Source: Timema cristinae (lineage: Eukaryota; Arthropoda; Insecta; Phasmatodea; Timematidae). Taken from it: a DNA stretch of 64,000 nucleotides. Location: the NCBI GenBank assembly GCA_039000515.1, contig JBCFYV010000227.1:1-64000 (forward strand). The letters run 5' to 3'. The position numbers and the translations under genes are program-made. Of the stretch, positions 1 through 12,640 are shown in pieces. The notes under the pieces are model-generated. The model was not told the origin of the DNA, ran no database searches, and saw only the letters and a list, made by a program, of their open reading frames with translations. Numbering within the stretch: position 1 is the first letter of the stretch; each line of letters opens with the position of its first letter.

Positions 1-130
1 AAAATGATGTCATGTTAAAGGATGTCAACTGTTTCAAAGAAAAACCTTTGAAACATCGGACGGGTGATAAAAAATTATAATAGTCTTTACAAGCTCGGGG
101 TGAAGTATGAAATTCTGAAAATATTAAAGA
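1..130. repeat. Fragment of an interspersed repeat with a perfect hairpin
   Basis: Positions 31-39 (GTTTCAAAG) and 46-54 (CTTTGAAAC) form a perfect 9-bp stem around a 6-nt loop. The phrases GGATGTCAAC and ATAATAGTCTTT recur in the second copy of the repeat at 53.76-53.83 kb, so this looks like a diverged edge of that family. The relationship is judged by eye from short matches. Confidence 0.35.
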
Positions 131-1150
131 TTGATGACAATAAAAGTTACCCATTGTTTGTCCCACTGTAGAATAAGAGTGAAAAAAAAGATCACCCTAT
201 TTATGAGGATTACATTTAAGGTTGGTTCAAGTAAATAGCGTTTTTTTCCATTGATGTGAACGCTGTCACAGCTAGTGCTCCCCCCTCCTGCATACACTAA
301 TTCGTCCCCCTTCAAACACCGTTCGATACAACCGTTCCTTGTTCATTCTAGAAAGTATTTCTTTATTAAAGTGGGATGGAAGCTGACGTGAGAAAAAACC
401 AGTATTTTTATAGTTTTTATAACAATATTATTTTGGCTAAAATAAATATATACCACTTCAGTAGAGATATTTAGCTTATTTTTATTCACATAATGACCTT
501 AGAGTGTCTTGAATATCTGTCAAGTATATCCTGGAATTTGATGACAACATTTTCTCTTAGTTTAAAAATATTCTCAACTAATGCCGCTATTCTCATGAAG
601 GATATTCAGGAATTGTCGATATCATCATGGGAATAAAATTCAACTCTGTTTATGCTGGGCAATATTTTATTATTTAAGCAAAAAAAAAGAAGTTTTCCAT
701 TAAAACTGCGAAATTAATGGCCTGTTCTCGTAAGCCTTCCTTCCCACCTTGGGCTACAACGATAAACATTTCAAATATTTGTATTATTAGTAGCTTGGAG
801 ACAAAAACCTTGTATACCCTACTCCATCAATCACTATCAATATATTATAAATATTAAAACCATTACTCATTATTTTAGGGAATAAGGGACTAAGATGAAT
901 AGAAATAAAATTAAATATCGGTATTAACCAAAAAATTCTATGGTCACTATTATTTATGCGTGAATTCTAAATGCTGATATCATCATTTCATAGGAAAAAA
1001 ATAATTAAGGAGAATAAATATGATATTTATGTCAATATTTTCTTTCAGTTAAATCATTTCTGACCAATTTCATTGATACATTTCCATCTATATAAATCCT
1101 AATTTCATTTACTCAGCATATTAGACGAATAATGGACAAAGTAGAAATAC
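131..1150. other. AT-rich, no gene seen
   Basis: Open frames are at most about 60 codons, with no recognisable protein motif. I see no repeat or RNA structure that I can name. Confidence 0.6.
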
Positions 1151-1186
1151 ATATATATATCTTCTCTCTCTCCCTCTCTCTCTCTA
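1151..1186. repeat. AT then CT microsatellite
   Basis: A short ATATAT run is followed by an imperfect (CT)n tract of about 25 bases. Confidence 0.8.
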
Positions 1187-1313
1187 TAATAACATAGCTG
1201 AAAGTATTTGTCCGAAAATGAAAGTCCACCTCCAGGCGAGCCGGAAAACTGAAATTGGACGGGAAGGTGAAGGAACACACCAAATAATCATAAACGTCTG
1301 AAAACCATAAAGT

Positions 1314-1436
1314 TTAGATGGGACTACAGAATATATGGGCGAGAGGGCGGGAGGTTAGATGGGACTACAGAATATATGGGCGAGAGGGCGGGAGGTTAGA
1401 TGGGACTACAGAATATATGGGCGAGAGGGCGGGAGG
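1314..1436. repeat. Three perfect copies of a 41-bp tandem repeat
   Basis: Units at 1314-1354, 1355-1395 and 1396-1436 are identical, starting TTAGATGGGACTACAG and ending GGCGAGAGGGCGGGAGG. The 3' half is purine- and G-rich, unlike the AT-rich surroundings. Identical units suggest a very recent expansion or an assembly duplication. Confidence 0.95.
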
Positions 1437-2164
1437 TTGGACATTAAAATAACTACTAAGTGCCGAAAAAAATATATTTTTTAATCAAACAACTTCAGAT
1501 AAACAAATAAGTTTTAAAATTTAAAGTTCGACTTCAATAGGGGAACGTGGTTTGAAAGTTTTCAAATTTCATCGATGTGGCTTTTGAACCGGTGGATATA
1601 GAACCTTAAATTTAAATTGAAGATTTAGTTCTATAATTTGATGACCCCATTTTGAGGACTTTCCAAATTTATTTTCCTAAGTTGGTGTAGAGAGCCAAGA
1701 AGGGGGGGGGACTCCCTGACTCACTCATCACCGTATTTCCCTAACCCCTGGGCCTAGAACTTGGAGATATTACTTGACAGGAAGGTCAGATAAATATACA
1801 AGTAGGAAATTTAAAAATGGGGCCCCGAGCAATGGGGACCTATGCTATAATTAATTTTTTAGATGAAGTAGAAAATTAAAATTCAATAAAAAAATAAAGG
1901 GACAACTCCAAATACTCGTACAATTGTGAAAAAGCTTAATTTTTTTAAGAAATCCCGGGAAATAGGAGAGGGCGTATTGCCAGAAAAATAGCCATTAAGG
2001 GTGGTAGAAAAGCTAGATTAGGAGGCAGATAGCAGGGAACCTTCAGATAAACAATTAAATTTAAAAATTTGAAATATTTCTTAGTGTTAGCTGGACGTAT
2101 AGGAGGAGGGTAATGGAAGAGGGGTATATAAGAAAAAAAAACTCATTAGTTTGGTGGACAAATT
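1437..2164. other. AT-rich, no gene seen
   Basis: No frame longer than about 60 codons and no recognisable motif. Confidence 0.55.
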
Positions 2165-2282
2165 GTGGAAAACCATTCTGGAAAAAAACACCTCAGTACA
2201 CCCAACAAAGATTTGAACCTTTATCTTCCCGTCATTAACAGTCTAGTCTACTGCCAGAGTAGCGCGTTAGACCATGACAGGG
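2165..2282 (-). mobile_element. tRNA-derived SINE, family 2 (head region)
   Basis: Read on the minus strand there is an A-box-like TGGTCTAACGCG (complement of 2263-2274) and a B-box-like AGGTTCAAATCT (complement of 2209-2220), spaced as in tRNA genes. A T-rich stretch and GGTTTTCCAC follow downstream. The same order and wording recur at 44.73-44.86 kb, so it is a dispersed element rather than a single tRNA gene. The cloverleaf is degraded. Confidence 0.6.
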
Positions 2283-2591
2283 TAATATTATTGCAAACAT
2301 GAAAGTCCTATTACACGATAATGCATTAACACTTCTAATGCTACACGGTAATGGATTCGTGTGAAAAGAGCATGCAGTGACTATTTCATTAATATTGGTA
2401 AGATATTACCATAAAATTCAAGAAACTGTTATTTATGAAGATATTTTTCGGATTGATATTTGTAATTATCTACTTATACAGTTATATAAAGTAGAAGAAT
2501 TTTCTCGTTCTAGTGAAATAATTACCCCATACTTTATTTATTGGATAACATTAGAACTAGAGCAAATTTAGAAAGCCAATAATATCGGCTC

Positions 2592-2878
2592 GTGACACTA
2601 AAAGAGATAAAACCACACCACATGTTTAATTTGGGACTGGGTCCGGGTTCAATCCTCGGTCCATGCACAGATTTATCTGATTTCCAAACCCTTCCTTCAC
2701 CTCTGACAAGACGTGTATTAATCACAACTTGTGAGTGTGGGGAATGCCAGGCCTCCACTGTGGTTTCGGATCTAACGTTAAACTGTAGGTCCTCCATTTT
2801 CATCTTACAATAACCTTACCATTACACATTAGCGTAAGTGTATAACCCAAACGGTAGTAAGACGCAGTGCTAATAATA
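2592..2878 (+). mobile_element. tRNA-derived SINE, family 1, with AAT tail
   Basis: A B-box-like GGGTTCAATCCTCGG lies near 2644. It is followed by a body shared with 25.76-26.04 kb: GATTTATCTGATTTCCAAA, then TGTGGGGAATGCCAGGCC, then CATTACACATTAGCG, then GTAAGACGC. It ends in a short (AAT)n tail. The tRNA-like head is more decayed than in the 25.8-kb copy and the A box is not clear. Confidence 0.75.
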
Positions 2879-3334
2879 ATACTTTGGGATTGTCCCTAAC
2901 ATACTTGTAAATTTCATTTAGTTGTTGTGATCTACAAATTTTTACAATTCTGATTATTTACACAGTCATTTGCATGTAAAGTAGCTTCGTCATCAAATAT
3001 AATCTGCTATAAGTAATTCCTTCATTGTAATTTCATTAAGCATAAGAGAGAAACATGTTCAGACAATCAACAGATTAAATTAAACACATGTTTATTCTGA
3101 ATCCAGTATCCATGCAATCGTAACCATAAAGCCAATGTTCTCGCTATATTTTTTTATATATAAAAAGCAGTCAAATATTTTACTATACTTAACTAAGGGA
3201 CCCCGTAAACCTTTTTTCAATGACCCATGTATAGTAATTATGCTATTTGAGTAGAGATCAAGAGGGGGTATTTTAGAATAAGTGTGCCCATAATTTGCGC
3301 TGAGGAATTATAAATAAGTAGAAATCATCTTAAA
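2879..3334. other. AT-rich, no gene seen
   Basis: No supported coding region or named repeat. Confidence 0.55.
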
Positions 3335-3425
3335 TACAGCTACACGGGATTCGAACCCCATCTACCCTTCATCAGAAGTCCAGTATATTAGGGAGAGGAA
3401 AGGCTTAGTGCATTCAACCTCCGAG
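3335..3425 (-). mobile_element. tRNA-like (SINE head) sequence
   Basis: The minus strand carries a near-perfect B box, GGTTCGAATCCCG (complement near 3346-3358), followed by an AT-rich body. The A-box side is weak. It is probably a SINE head; a decayed tRNA is the alternative. Confidence 0.4.
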
Positions 3426-3752
3426 GCGAGTAAAGTAATATCAATTTTGGGCTGAAAATTTCCTATCCACAAAAATTTGGGGATTGTAATTTGGTGTTTT
3501 GAGACAAATAAAATCACGCTCCAACGTGGTGTGCCTTTCATAACCCTGACTTCAAAAATTATTTTGATAGTGACACAAATATGAAGAGAATCGAGTCAAC
3601 GCTGTGACTTGGAGGCATTAGTGAAACAATAGTATATAAACCCACAGAGGAGAGGGAATTAGAACTGTGTGATGCTTAACTACCTCCTAATTGTATATAC
3701 TTTCTATCATAATAAAAACGAATGTTTTACAATTCTCTATGTTCCACCTAAT
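3426..3752. other. No gene seen
   Basis: Ordinary AT-rich sequence leading into the minisatellite. Confidence 0.5.
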
Positions 3753-4805
3753 GTATGTCTGTCTGTCTGTCTCCATGTGTGTCTGTCTCTCTCCATGTCT
3801 GTCTGTCTCTCTCCATATTTTGTTTGTCTCTCTCCATGTGTGTCTGTCTCTCTCCATGTTTCTCTCCACATCTGTCAGTCTCTCTCCATGTGTGTCTGTC
3901 TCTCTCCATGTCATCTCTCTCCATATCTGTCTGTCTCTCTCCACATTTGTCTGTCTCTCTCCACATCTGTCTGTCTCTCTCCACATCTGTCTGTCTCTCT
4001 CCAGTGTGTCTGTCTCTCTCCATGTCTGCCCTGTCTCTCTCCATGTCTGTCTGTCTCTCTCCCATCTGCCCTGTCTCTCTCCACATCTGTCTGTCTCTCT
4101 CCATGTGTGTCTGTCTCTCTCCATATCGTCTGTCTATCTCCATGTCTGTCTGTCTCTCTCCACATCTGTCTGTCCTCCTCCACATCTTCTGTCTCTATCC
4201 ATGTGTGTCTGCCCTCTCTCCATTCTGCTGTCTCTCTCCACATCTGTCGTCTCTCTCCACATCTGTCTGTCTATCTCCATGTCTGTCTGTCTCTCTCCAC
4301 ATCTGTCTGTCTCTCTCCATTTCTGTCTGTCTCTCTCCATGTCTCTCTGTCTCTCTCCATGTCTGTCTGTCTCTCTCCACATCTGTCTGTCTCTCTCCAC
4401 ATCTGTCTGTCTCTCTCCATTTCTGTCTGTCTCTCTCCATGTCTGTCTGTCTCTCTCCACACTGTCTGTCTCTCTCCACATCTGTCTGTCTCTCTCCATT
4501 TCTGTCTGTCTGTCTCCATGTGTGTCTGTCTCTCTCCATGTCTGTCGTCTCTCTCCATATCTGTCGTCCTATCCATGTGTGTCTGTCTCTCTCCATGTCT
4601 GTCTGTCTCTCTCCACATCTGTCTGTCTCTCTCCACATCTGTCTGTCTCTCCCCATGTCTGTCTGTCTCTCTCCCACATCTGTCTGTCTCTCTCCACATC
4701 TGTCTGTCTTTTCCCCACATCTGTCTGTCTCTCTCCACATCTGTCTGTCTCTCTCCATGTCTGTCTGTCTCTCTCCACATCTGTCTGTCTCTCTCCATGT
4801 GTGTA
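3753..4805. repeat. About 1.05 kb minisatellite of ~20-bp CTGTCTGTCTCTCTCCAC/AT units
   Basis: Roughly 50 units follow CTGTCTGTCTCTCTCC plus a variable CAC, ATGT or ATTT segment. The plus strand is almost pure pyrimidine apart from the variable segment. Because 20 is not a multiple of 3 and the unit lacks stop codons, all three plus frames stay open for about 390-430 codons, encoding a Cys/Leu/Ser 20-residue repeat. The minus strand is also open for up to 187 codons (Glu/Arg/Asp/Thr-rich). I treat these frames as by-products of the repeat, not genes. Single-base losses between units may be true variation or read errors. Confidence 0.95.
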
Positions 4806-4948
4806 TGTTCCCAGCTTTTCTATTTGTTTCTCTTTATGTTTGTCTATATGTTTATCTCTATGTTTGTCTATATGTCTCCCTCCTTGTTTCTCTGTTTGTC
4901 TCCCCCTGGGGTTAAATTAAAGATATTTGATAGATTTGTTTGCTCTTG

Positions 4949-4998
4949 ATAATAATAATAAAAATAAAAATAATAATAATAATAATATTAATAATAAT
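4949..4998. repeat. (AAT)n microsatellite
   Basis: Imperfect AAT repeats of about 50 bases. No SINE body is recognisable just upstream; the minisatellite lies about 145 bases before it. Confidence 0.85.
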
Positions 4999-5827
4999 CT
5001 AGATGTCATAGCTGAGTGCAGGTGAAATCAAGAGTATTCAAAAAACAGGGTAGCGTGGAAACTCAAAATAATTCAAATGGCTTGAATCAATTTTTCCAAA
5101 ATAAATATCGGGAAACTAATTTTTATGATAACAATACTGTGTACTAGTATTTTGAGGAGAAATGAATCTAAGTCCTGATCAAAATTTATTTTTTAAGAGT
5201 GTTTCTTTTTATATGAGAGTCAGAATAATATATTTGATTTATGGAGGAACCATAATAAATTAAAAATATTACTATCAATTTTTGAAAATCTTACTTCTAA
5301 TTATAATAAACAATATTATAAAATAAGTGGTATATGTCTATTTATTTTACTTTGTTTGTTTTTCAAGATAGTATCTTATTATTAATAGATATATTAATGC
5401 AGCCATACTCAAATATATTTATATTCTAGATGTTTATTGGTAATTAAAGAAAACAAGTACACTTTCAAACAAACATTGTGTCTCTTTTTCAGTCTTTTTG
5501 ACCACGAGGGGGGAATAAATAATTCAAGATTATTTGAAGATTATATTTTGTTCTATAATACATGACTTTTTTTCATTTTTATATATACAAGATAAAATCT
5601 CATATAATTGGTTTAAAGGCACATATTTTTAAACTCCTCGCCCCGGGGTTCAAGCGAAGGTTGTAGAATGAGATATGGTCTCTATCTGAGCAGCCGGGGA
5701 CAGTTGAAACCAATCCCGCCATTTTGATTAAAAAACCGTCCCCGGAGGTGGTACCAAGCTATATTAACTTGGGTTTCGAGATAGATACATACGCTTTTAT
5801 CACTTCCTTGTTAGGAACAGAGTTTCC
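4999..5827. other. AT-rich, no gene seen
   Basis: No open frame above 60 codons. A short GC-richer stretch at 5635-5760 has no identifiable content. Confidence 0.5.
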
Positions 5828-5925
5828 GTACCAAGGTTACGTGGTCTAAGGCAGAAGACTCGCGAGATATTGGACCGCCGTGAGTGAGGTCGAAGTTCGA
5901 ATTTCACTGGAGGCAGTATTCCACA
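5828..5925 (+). mobile_element. tRNA-derived SINE head
   Basis: TGGTCTAAGGC (5842-5852) resembles an A box and AGTTCGAATTTC (from about 5894) a B box, at tRNA-like spacing. The A-box wording resembles family 2 at 2.2 and 44.8 kb. The cloverleaf does not close well, so I prefer a SINE to a functional tRNA gene. Confidence 0.5.
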
Positions 5926-8900
5926 TGGAATTTGCAGTTATTTCTTTACTTGAATGTGGATGCATCTTATCCAATACAAACCTTTTAATCCTTTTTTACT
6001 GTTTTATCATTTTGGGGCGGATAGTTTAAAAAAAATTTGGGGGCATATTTTTCTACGCTGAATATAAATAAAATTAAGAAAATAACGTTCCTTCCCTTAA
6101 ACATTTGTATAAAATTATATTTTTAAAAATTCATTCTCATGATTTTTTTAAAAAATTTTTTTTTAAATTTTAAATTTTTTTAAATAAGCTTTATAACATT
6201 AAAAACCAATTTACTTAAAAAAATGTTAAAATTTTTTAAAATTTTAATAATAATTTTAAAAAAATTTGCTCAATATAACCTACCTTTTTAAAATTTTAAA
6301 AAATTTTTTGTTAAAAATGTATGTTTTTTAAAATTGATCAAAAAATTATTAAATATTTTTGTTTTTAAAAATTTAATTTAGTTAAATAAATATCTAATAA
6401 AAAAGTAAATTTTTGTTTGTCCCTACTAAGATCCCAAAAAGAAAAACCTTAAAATTGAAGCCTTTTCTTTTATCCATTTAAAGGTTAAGTCTTGTCCTTA
6501 TTATAGTGGGGGATTTAAAAAAGATACGGGTTTTAAATGATTTCTCACATATTTGTTTTTTAACCCCCAGCAAAATTTAAAATATAGCGTTTTGTTTTCT
6601 CTAAAATCTCCGGGGAAAGAAAAATTTCCCCTTTTTAAAAAAAAAAAAATACACAAAAAACAAAACTTCACAAGAGCGGGGTTCAAAAAATTTTTAAATT
6701 TGTGTTTTAAAAAGGGGAAAACCATTCAAATTTTGGCAACCAAAAATTAAATTACATTTTAATTTACGTTGTAAATTATACAAAATTAAAAATTTTTTTT
6801 AATAATAATTTACTCCTTTTATTTAAAAAATTTTTTTCTTTTTTAGTTTGTTTAAATATTTTTCAACAACATTTTAAAACTAAAAGTTTTTAAAAACGTT
6901 TTAAAAAAATTTTAAAAACACCCCTCTTAATAATTACTTTGTTAGTAGAATTCGTAAATTATTTTTTTACGCATATTTTTTTTGTTTTATTTTTCGTTAT
7001 TTTTTTTTTAAAATCTTACCGCAAAATGGAAATAAATTTATTAATAAAATATTTTTTTTTTTTTGTTTTTTTATGAAAAAAACACTTTAACTAACTTACA
7101 ATCCAAAAAAAACATTATAAAATACAAACACATAAAAATGAATAAAATTGCAAGTACTTAACTGAATATCTTTTTTTGTTAGTTTAGACAAATACCACAA
7201 TCTCTGTAAAACTATCATTTCTTTGGGCATTTAATTGTTTGGGTATTTTCCTTTTTCAAAAAATTAACGGGGTTTAAAAACAGCCCAACGCAAAAAATTT
7301 TAAACCAAAAAAATACAAAAACCCACACACTGCTTGGAAAACTTGATAATCCTTTTAAAAATTGTGTTCAAATCTCGCGTCAGCATCCTGACAACGGGGG
7401 CATATTATTAGCGGGCCTAATACCCCCGACATCCCTTTGGCAGGGAACAGAACAAACATAACAAAATTTTAAAAAACAACCTTTCACTAAAAAAGCGAAT
7501 ACATTCTGGGTCATATTAACGGTCTACTTACAAAAAGTGATTGCCTTTTTTAATTGTTCTGTGCCCAACACCTTAAAAAAACCCCTTGTAAACCCCTGCT
7601 TGAACACTTTGCCTTCCAGCGCTACGTAAAATTTTTTAACACAATTAAATTTTTTAAAAAATTTTTTTTGGGGGGTTAATAAAAAAGGTTTGTATTATTT
7701 TTTTTTTAAACAAGTTATGTGTGAATTTAAGCATGTTTTCCAAACAAATTTTATATGTTTTAAGATAGCTCCTGGGGCCTACTCTCATAAAATTTTAAAA
7801 TTTTTTTTTTTCCATAAAAAATACAAAATCCCACCTTGGAATTTGAAATACCTGAGGAGAAATTTTAAAAATATATTGGGTTGCATTTAATTATTTTTTT
7901 CGAAAAAAAAATTTAAATAATTTAATTTTATTTTAAGGTTCCAATTTTGTAAAAAATTAGATCTTCAGAACAGTAGCCTTAGACATTTAAAATAAAATTA
8001 TAAAAGTAGTGAGTAGACAATTACCCAAAATATTTTTTTTAAGAAATATTATTGGGGAAGAGGTTTTCTCAAAGAGGGGAAAAATCCCTGAAAAAGCTAG
8101 TAAAGATCAAACCCTAACCCCCCAGTACGGGAACCCCAATTTTCCACATGAGGTTAAACACGGGCATTCGGTCCCTAATTCCATTTTAAATTGGAGGTAT
8201 TTTATTCCATATCGTGGGGCTCTTAATCCCCCTCAGACCAGTTCTATAATATTTTTTTGGGAACCATTTTTATCACCCCCGGGGTTCGTCCCTTGCTTGG
8301 GCACTCTTCCCTCCAATTTTAATGCCCCTAAGTGAGGCCCCTTCCCTGAATTGGTGTTTTTTAAAAGGCACAACTTTTAGGATTGTTTCAGTCCCGGGGG
8401 TTTTTCATTTTTCATAAAATATAAATTAATTTTAATTGAGGTCTCCTTCAAAGCCCAAATTGCTAAAACCTTTTATTGATTTTCATTTATTTTAAATATT
8501 TCCCGTTAAATTTTTACCCCAAAGGGAAAAAACGAAAATACGTGCAAGCTAAAAATTTTAGACTATCAATATAATCCCTTTTTCAACATGGAAAGGTTGG
8601 CTGATGAAACAGGGATCCTTTCAGAGTTGTTGACTGAACCTTCTCTCCCTAAATAAACCTAACCGGGGGTTTTGCAATCCTTTTTTGTTTGGGAACCATT
8701 TGGGGGGGAAAAAAAATTTTTTTGAAATCAAAAATTTAAAAATTGAATGTTGAAAACATTTGGGGTTTATAAATCAAAAAATTTTAAAAGACGCCCAAGT
8801 TTTTCTTTTAGGGGTATTAAAAGCAAATAATGGAGCAATGAAAAAATGTGTATTAATTTTTTTTTTCTGAAAAGTATGCAAAAGAAAATATTGATGTTTT

Positions 8901-11900
8901 TTTGCATTATAAATATATTTTTTTTTTTTTTAAACCCCGGTTAATTTTTTTTTGGAATTAATTTATATACAAAAATTTCTTTTTAAAAATTTTATGAATA
9001 AAAAGGGTTGGGAAAATTTTTCGCCCCCTTTTATCTGGGTCAGTAGCGTACTGTCACTGACTAGGGGGGGGGGTTTTCTATTTACAGCATGGCCAAAAAG
9101 TTTTTTTTGGGGGAATAATAGTTTCCCCCTTTAACAATGAAAAAAATTAATTCCCGGGGGACTGGAGGTTGCCCCTGTCCCATCTTGGGTTAGATTATAG
9201 TTAAAAAGGTTTAAAGCGGTTTGGGTGTGAAAAAAAATTGATTAATAAAACTGACCCGGGAAAGGGGCTGGAAATAGAATGAGTGTAAAAAAAAATTTTT
9301 GGAAAAAAATTGAAAAAAAAAGGATGGGGCGTAAGTTTAAATTCCTTTTGGGGGTTTTAAAAAACAATTAAAAACAATAATAAAAAAAACTTTCCCGTAA
9401 AATTTTTTTAAGCAATAAAATCATTCAAAAGCTCTTTACGTATTTATTATCATAAAAGTACCCTCTCAAATTTTTGGCCCAAAATTTTTAAAATACTGCT
9501 TAAGTTAAAACATATTTATGGAAAAGATTGTTTCCCTTAAATAACAAATTTTGCAAAAAATGTAATTTTTTTTTTTGCCCATAAGGGGGGGGGGGGCTAT
9601 TTGGGGGAAAAAGAGTACTATCTTCTCTGTATTACTTAAATAAATGGTCTCCTAGATGAAAGAACCTAACCCAAAAGATAGAAAAGAAAAAAAAAAAAAA
9701 CCTTATCCAAGCTTCCCCCTAAAAACCCCTCCCCCCCCTACCACCACTGCGAAGCTAAAAAAACCCCCAATGCGCTGTGACCCGGGAAAACAAACAAATA
9801 CTAAACCCCCAAAATTTTAACCTAATATTTTTGTTTTTTTTCCCAGTCGAAAAAAAACCCAAAAGTAAAACCAGAAAGGGACTCTTAAAAAAATAAGTAA
9901 CTTTTTCTCCCAAAAAAACCCCTTTTTTTTTCCCTGTGCCCTATTCTTAATACCCGGAATTAAAGAAAGGTCATAGGAGAAACACAAAGATAACAAATTA
10001 AAGGGCGGGAAAAACCAACAATTGTACATTTTCTTTCTAAATTTTAATTTTTTAAATTACTTTGTGTTTTATTTTTATTATATGTTTTTTTTATAAGGGG
10101 GCATGTTCTTCCGTTTTTTGATTTCTGAGTGGATACAAATAAAACATAAAACATCATAAATTATAAAAAATTATGAAATTTATTGAATAATACTTTTTTT
10201 TTTTATCCATTCAATATAAACTTTAAAAATTTTTTTACGGGGTTCAGAATATAAGGGATAAGAAAAGAAATTTTTTTAAATTTTTTACTATTATGTTAAA
10301 AAATTAAAGTATCAAAATGGAAAAAAAAAATAAATAAAAACTTTTTAAATTTAAAATTTTTTGAAAAAAAATTTAAAATAATTTGATTCTCCATGACTTT
10401 TTCCCGTTATACCCCAAAAATTTTCAGGCTTTAAAAAAAAAACAAAAAAGTTTTTAAAATCCCTCAAGTGTTGATCCTTTAAAATTTTAAATTAAAATTT
10501 TAAGGGCCAAAAATTAAAACTATTTTTTTTTAAATTTGGTTTTTAAAAAAATTTGGAAAAAAAAAGGGGAAAAATGTAGCTTATAATGAAAAAAAACAAA
10601 TTCACACACTTGAAGAGCGATTGGAAAAAACACAAATTTAAAAAAAAACTACCCCATTTTAAAAATTTTTGAGTTTTTAAAAATTTGGTTGGAAAGTTAA
10701 TTCACTTCTAGTTGAAGTAAAAACTCTCGCAGAACTTTTTTTTTTTAAAATATTCAAAATTTTCTTTCAAAAATTATAGAACTATTTTTAAAAATTTTTG
10801 GATCACACAAATAAAAAAATTTTTTACAAAAATTCCCCAAAAACTTTTTTTTTTTTTTTTTTATTTCCCCTTTTTTTTTTCTCCCAGCAAGCAAGGAAAA
10901 AAACCCAAAAATTTGGGGAAAATTTTCCCCCCGGGGGAATGACGATGATAAATTTTTTAAAGTTGTTTATATAAGGTTTAAATTTTTTAAAAAGGGTTTT
11001 AAAAAGTTTTATGTAAATTTACAAAAGAATAATAAAACCCTCCCTAAAACCCCGCTGGGGTTTAAAATTTTTCTTTACTATAAGAAAATTTACCGTTTCC
11101 TTTTACAAAGGGGGTTCTCGGGAAAATAAAAAACCCCAAATCAGCCCATTTTTATTTTTCTATAATCTTTGTTGCTCCCCTTACTCCATGAATTGTCCAT
11201 CAACCTCGGGTGAAGGGTTTTTCTTGAGTAAATGATGATTTTTGAATAGAAAAATTTTCAGTCGTACCAAGATAACATTAACAACTATTGATATATGTTC
11301 ACCGCTGCTATTATTGTTTTAAAATTGTGTTTTTTATGTGGTTTGGGGGGGGAAAATTTGTTGGGATGTTTCATTACAAAATGTAATTAAAAAAAGATTT
11401 TAAATGTTTATTAAAAAAGGGTGGAAAAAAATTTTACATTTAAATTTTGGGTCAGTGTAAAAACCGGGGGTGCACCCTGATTTTTTACTATCCAGCCCCC
11501 CTTTCCCCACTTTGACATCTTTCCTCAGGGGTGCCATTTTTAATTTTTTCTACCTTGCGCAGGGAAACGTGCTAAGCTTTTGGCCTTTTTTTTGGCTTCC
11601 TATTTTTTCCCCTTTTTTAACATCCATAATAGTGTAACGTGGGCAGGGCCTTTGAACAAAATTTTTCAAGGGAAATTTTTTTTTAAGGGGGCCAAAACTG
11701 GGTACCTCTAAAAAAAAACACGATTGAAAACGAGCAAGGAAAATTACTTTTGATTAAAAAAAAAATAAAAAAAAAAATTTAAAAAAATTTTTGCTCTTTT
11801 GGTGAAAAGGGCCTCAGCTGAAACAAAAAGTTTCCACAATTCCATGCGAAAGGGCCAAAAACTAATACCCCCAACCCCTTTCAAAAATATAATCGGGAAA

Positions 11901-12139
11901 CTACTTGTTTGAGGGGGCCCCCCTTTTGCAGAAAGCATTTATTAAAAATCCACTTTTTTAAAAAAGGATTTTAAAAAAAAAAAATTTTAAATAAGTTAAA
12001 AAAAACAAAAAAATAAGAGAAAATGAAAAAATAATAACTATAAAACACATAGAAAATATTAAATTATAAAAACAGAACCCCAAAATTTTTTTTTTTTTTG
12101 ACTACTCAAAAAAAAAAACCCATTTTTAGTATCCGTGTC

Positions 12140-12640
12140 ATTTGAAAAATTTTCTCTTGGGTCGTCACAACCCACACAACCACAATGCCCTACCCGCGTT
12201 CCCACAAAAGAAAAAACTCCTCCCCCCAAAACCCGCACGCAAACTCATTTCACGGGAAAACGCGGGTCTACAACTAACAAGCTGGCCCACATTTTTGACA
12301 CGGGTCTGTAACTGGACACGCAGCCCCCCACAGGACAGGGGCCCCCCCCAAAATTGGACCCCTAGCTCATACTCGGGTTTGGGGGGGCCCCCATATACAA
12401 AAACCGCGGAAAAACACATTGGACAGTAACCCATACCGGGAAACCCGGGCCCACAACTGGATTTTTTGGGGTTGGGGAAACCCCGGGGAACGCAAAGCCC
12501 TCACGGGCCCGTGCTACCCCCCCCCCCTCACAGTACACGTTTTTAATGAAACTGGACAAGGGGGCCCGAACGAATATGCCCCCACCCCCAGAACGCGGCT
12601 CCCCTTGTATCTAGAGCTAAACCCGGAGATAGTTGGCTAC
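12140..12640. other. GC-rich island inside the low-fidelity block
   Basis: About 500 bases are much richer in G and C than the surroundings, with recurring phrases such as CGGGTCTAC/GTAACT and CCCGGGCCCACAACTGG about 60 bases apart. This suggests a distorted GC-rich tandem repeat. Overlapping frames of 65-95 codons on both strands match nothing I recognise. Confidence 0.4.

Noticed and set aside
2534..2813. Opposed frames of 89 (minus) and 73 (plus) codons
   Set aside because: They are readings of SINE family 1, which also gives similar frames at 25.6-25.9 kb.
3687..4798. Minus frames rich in Glu/Arg/Asp/Thr, up to 187 codons
   Set aside because: Antisense of the same minisatellite; repetitive in every frame.
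3669..4949. 426-codon frame (and 409- and 386-codon frames in the other registers)
   Set aside because: All follow from a stop-free ~20-bp repeat read in three registers; there is no non-repeat coding context.
7365..7440. GTGTTCAAATCTCGCG as a tRNA-like signal
   Set aside because: A single motif in low-fidelity sequence with no partner box.
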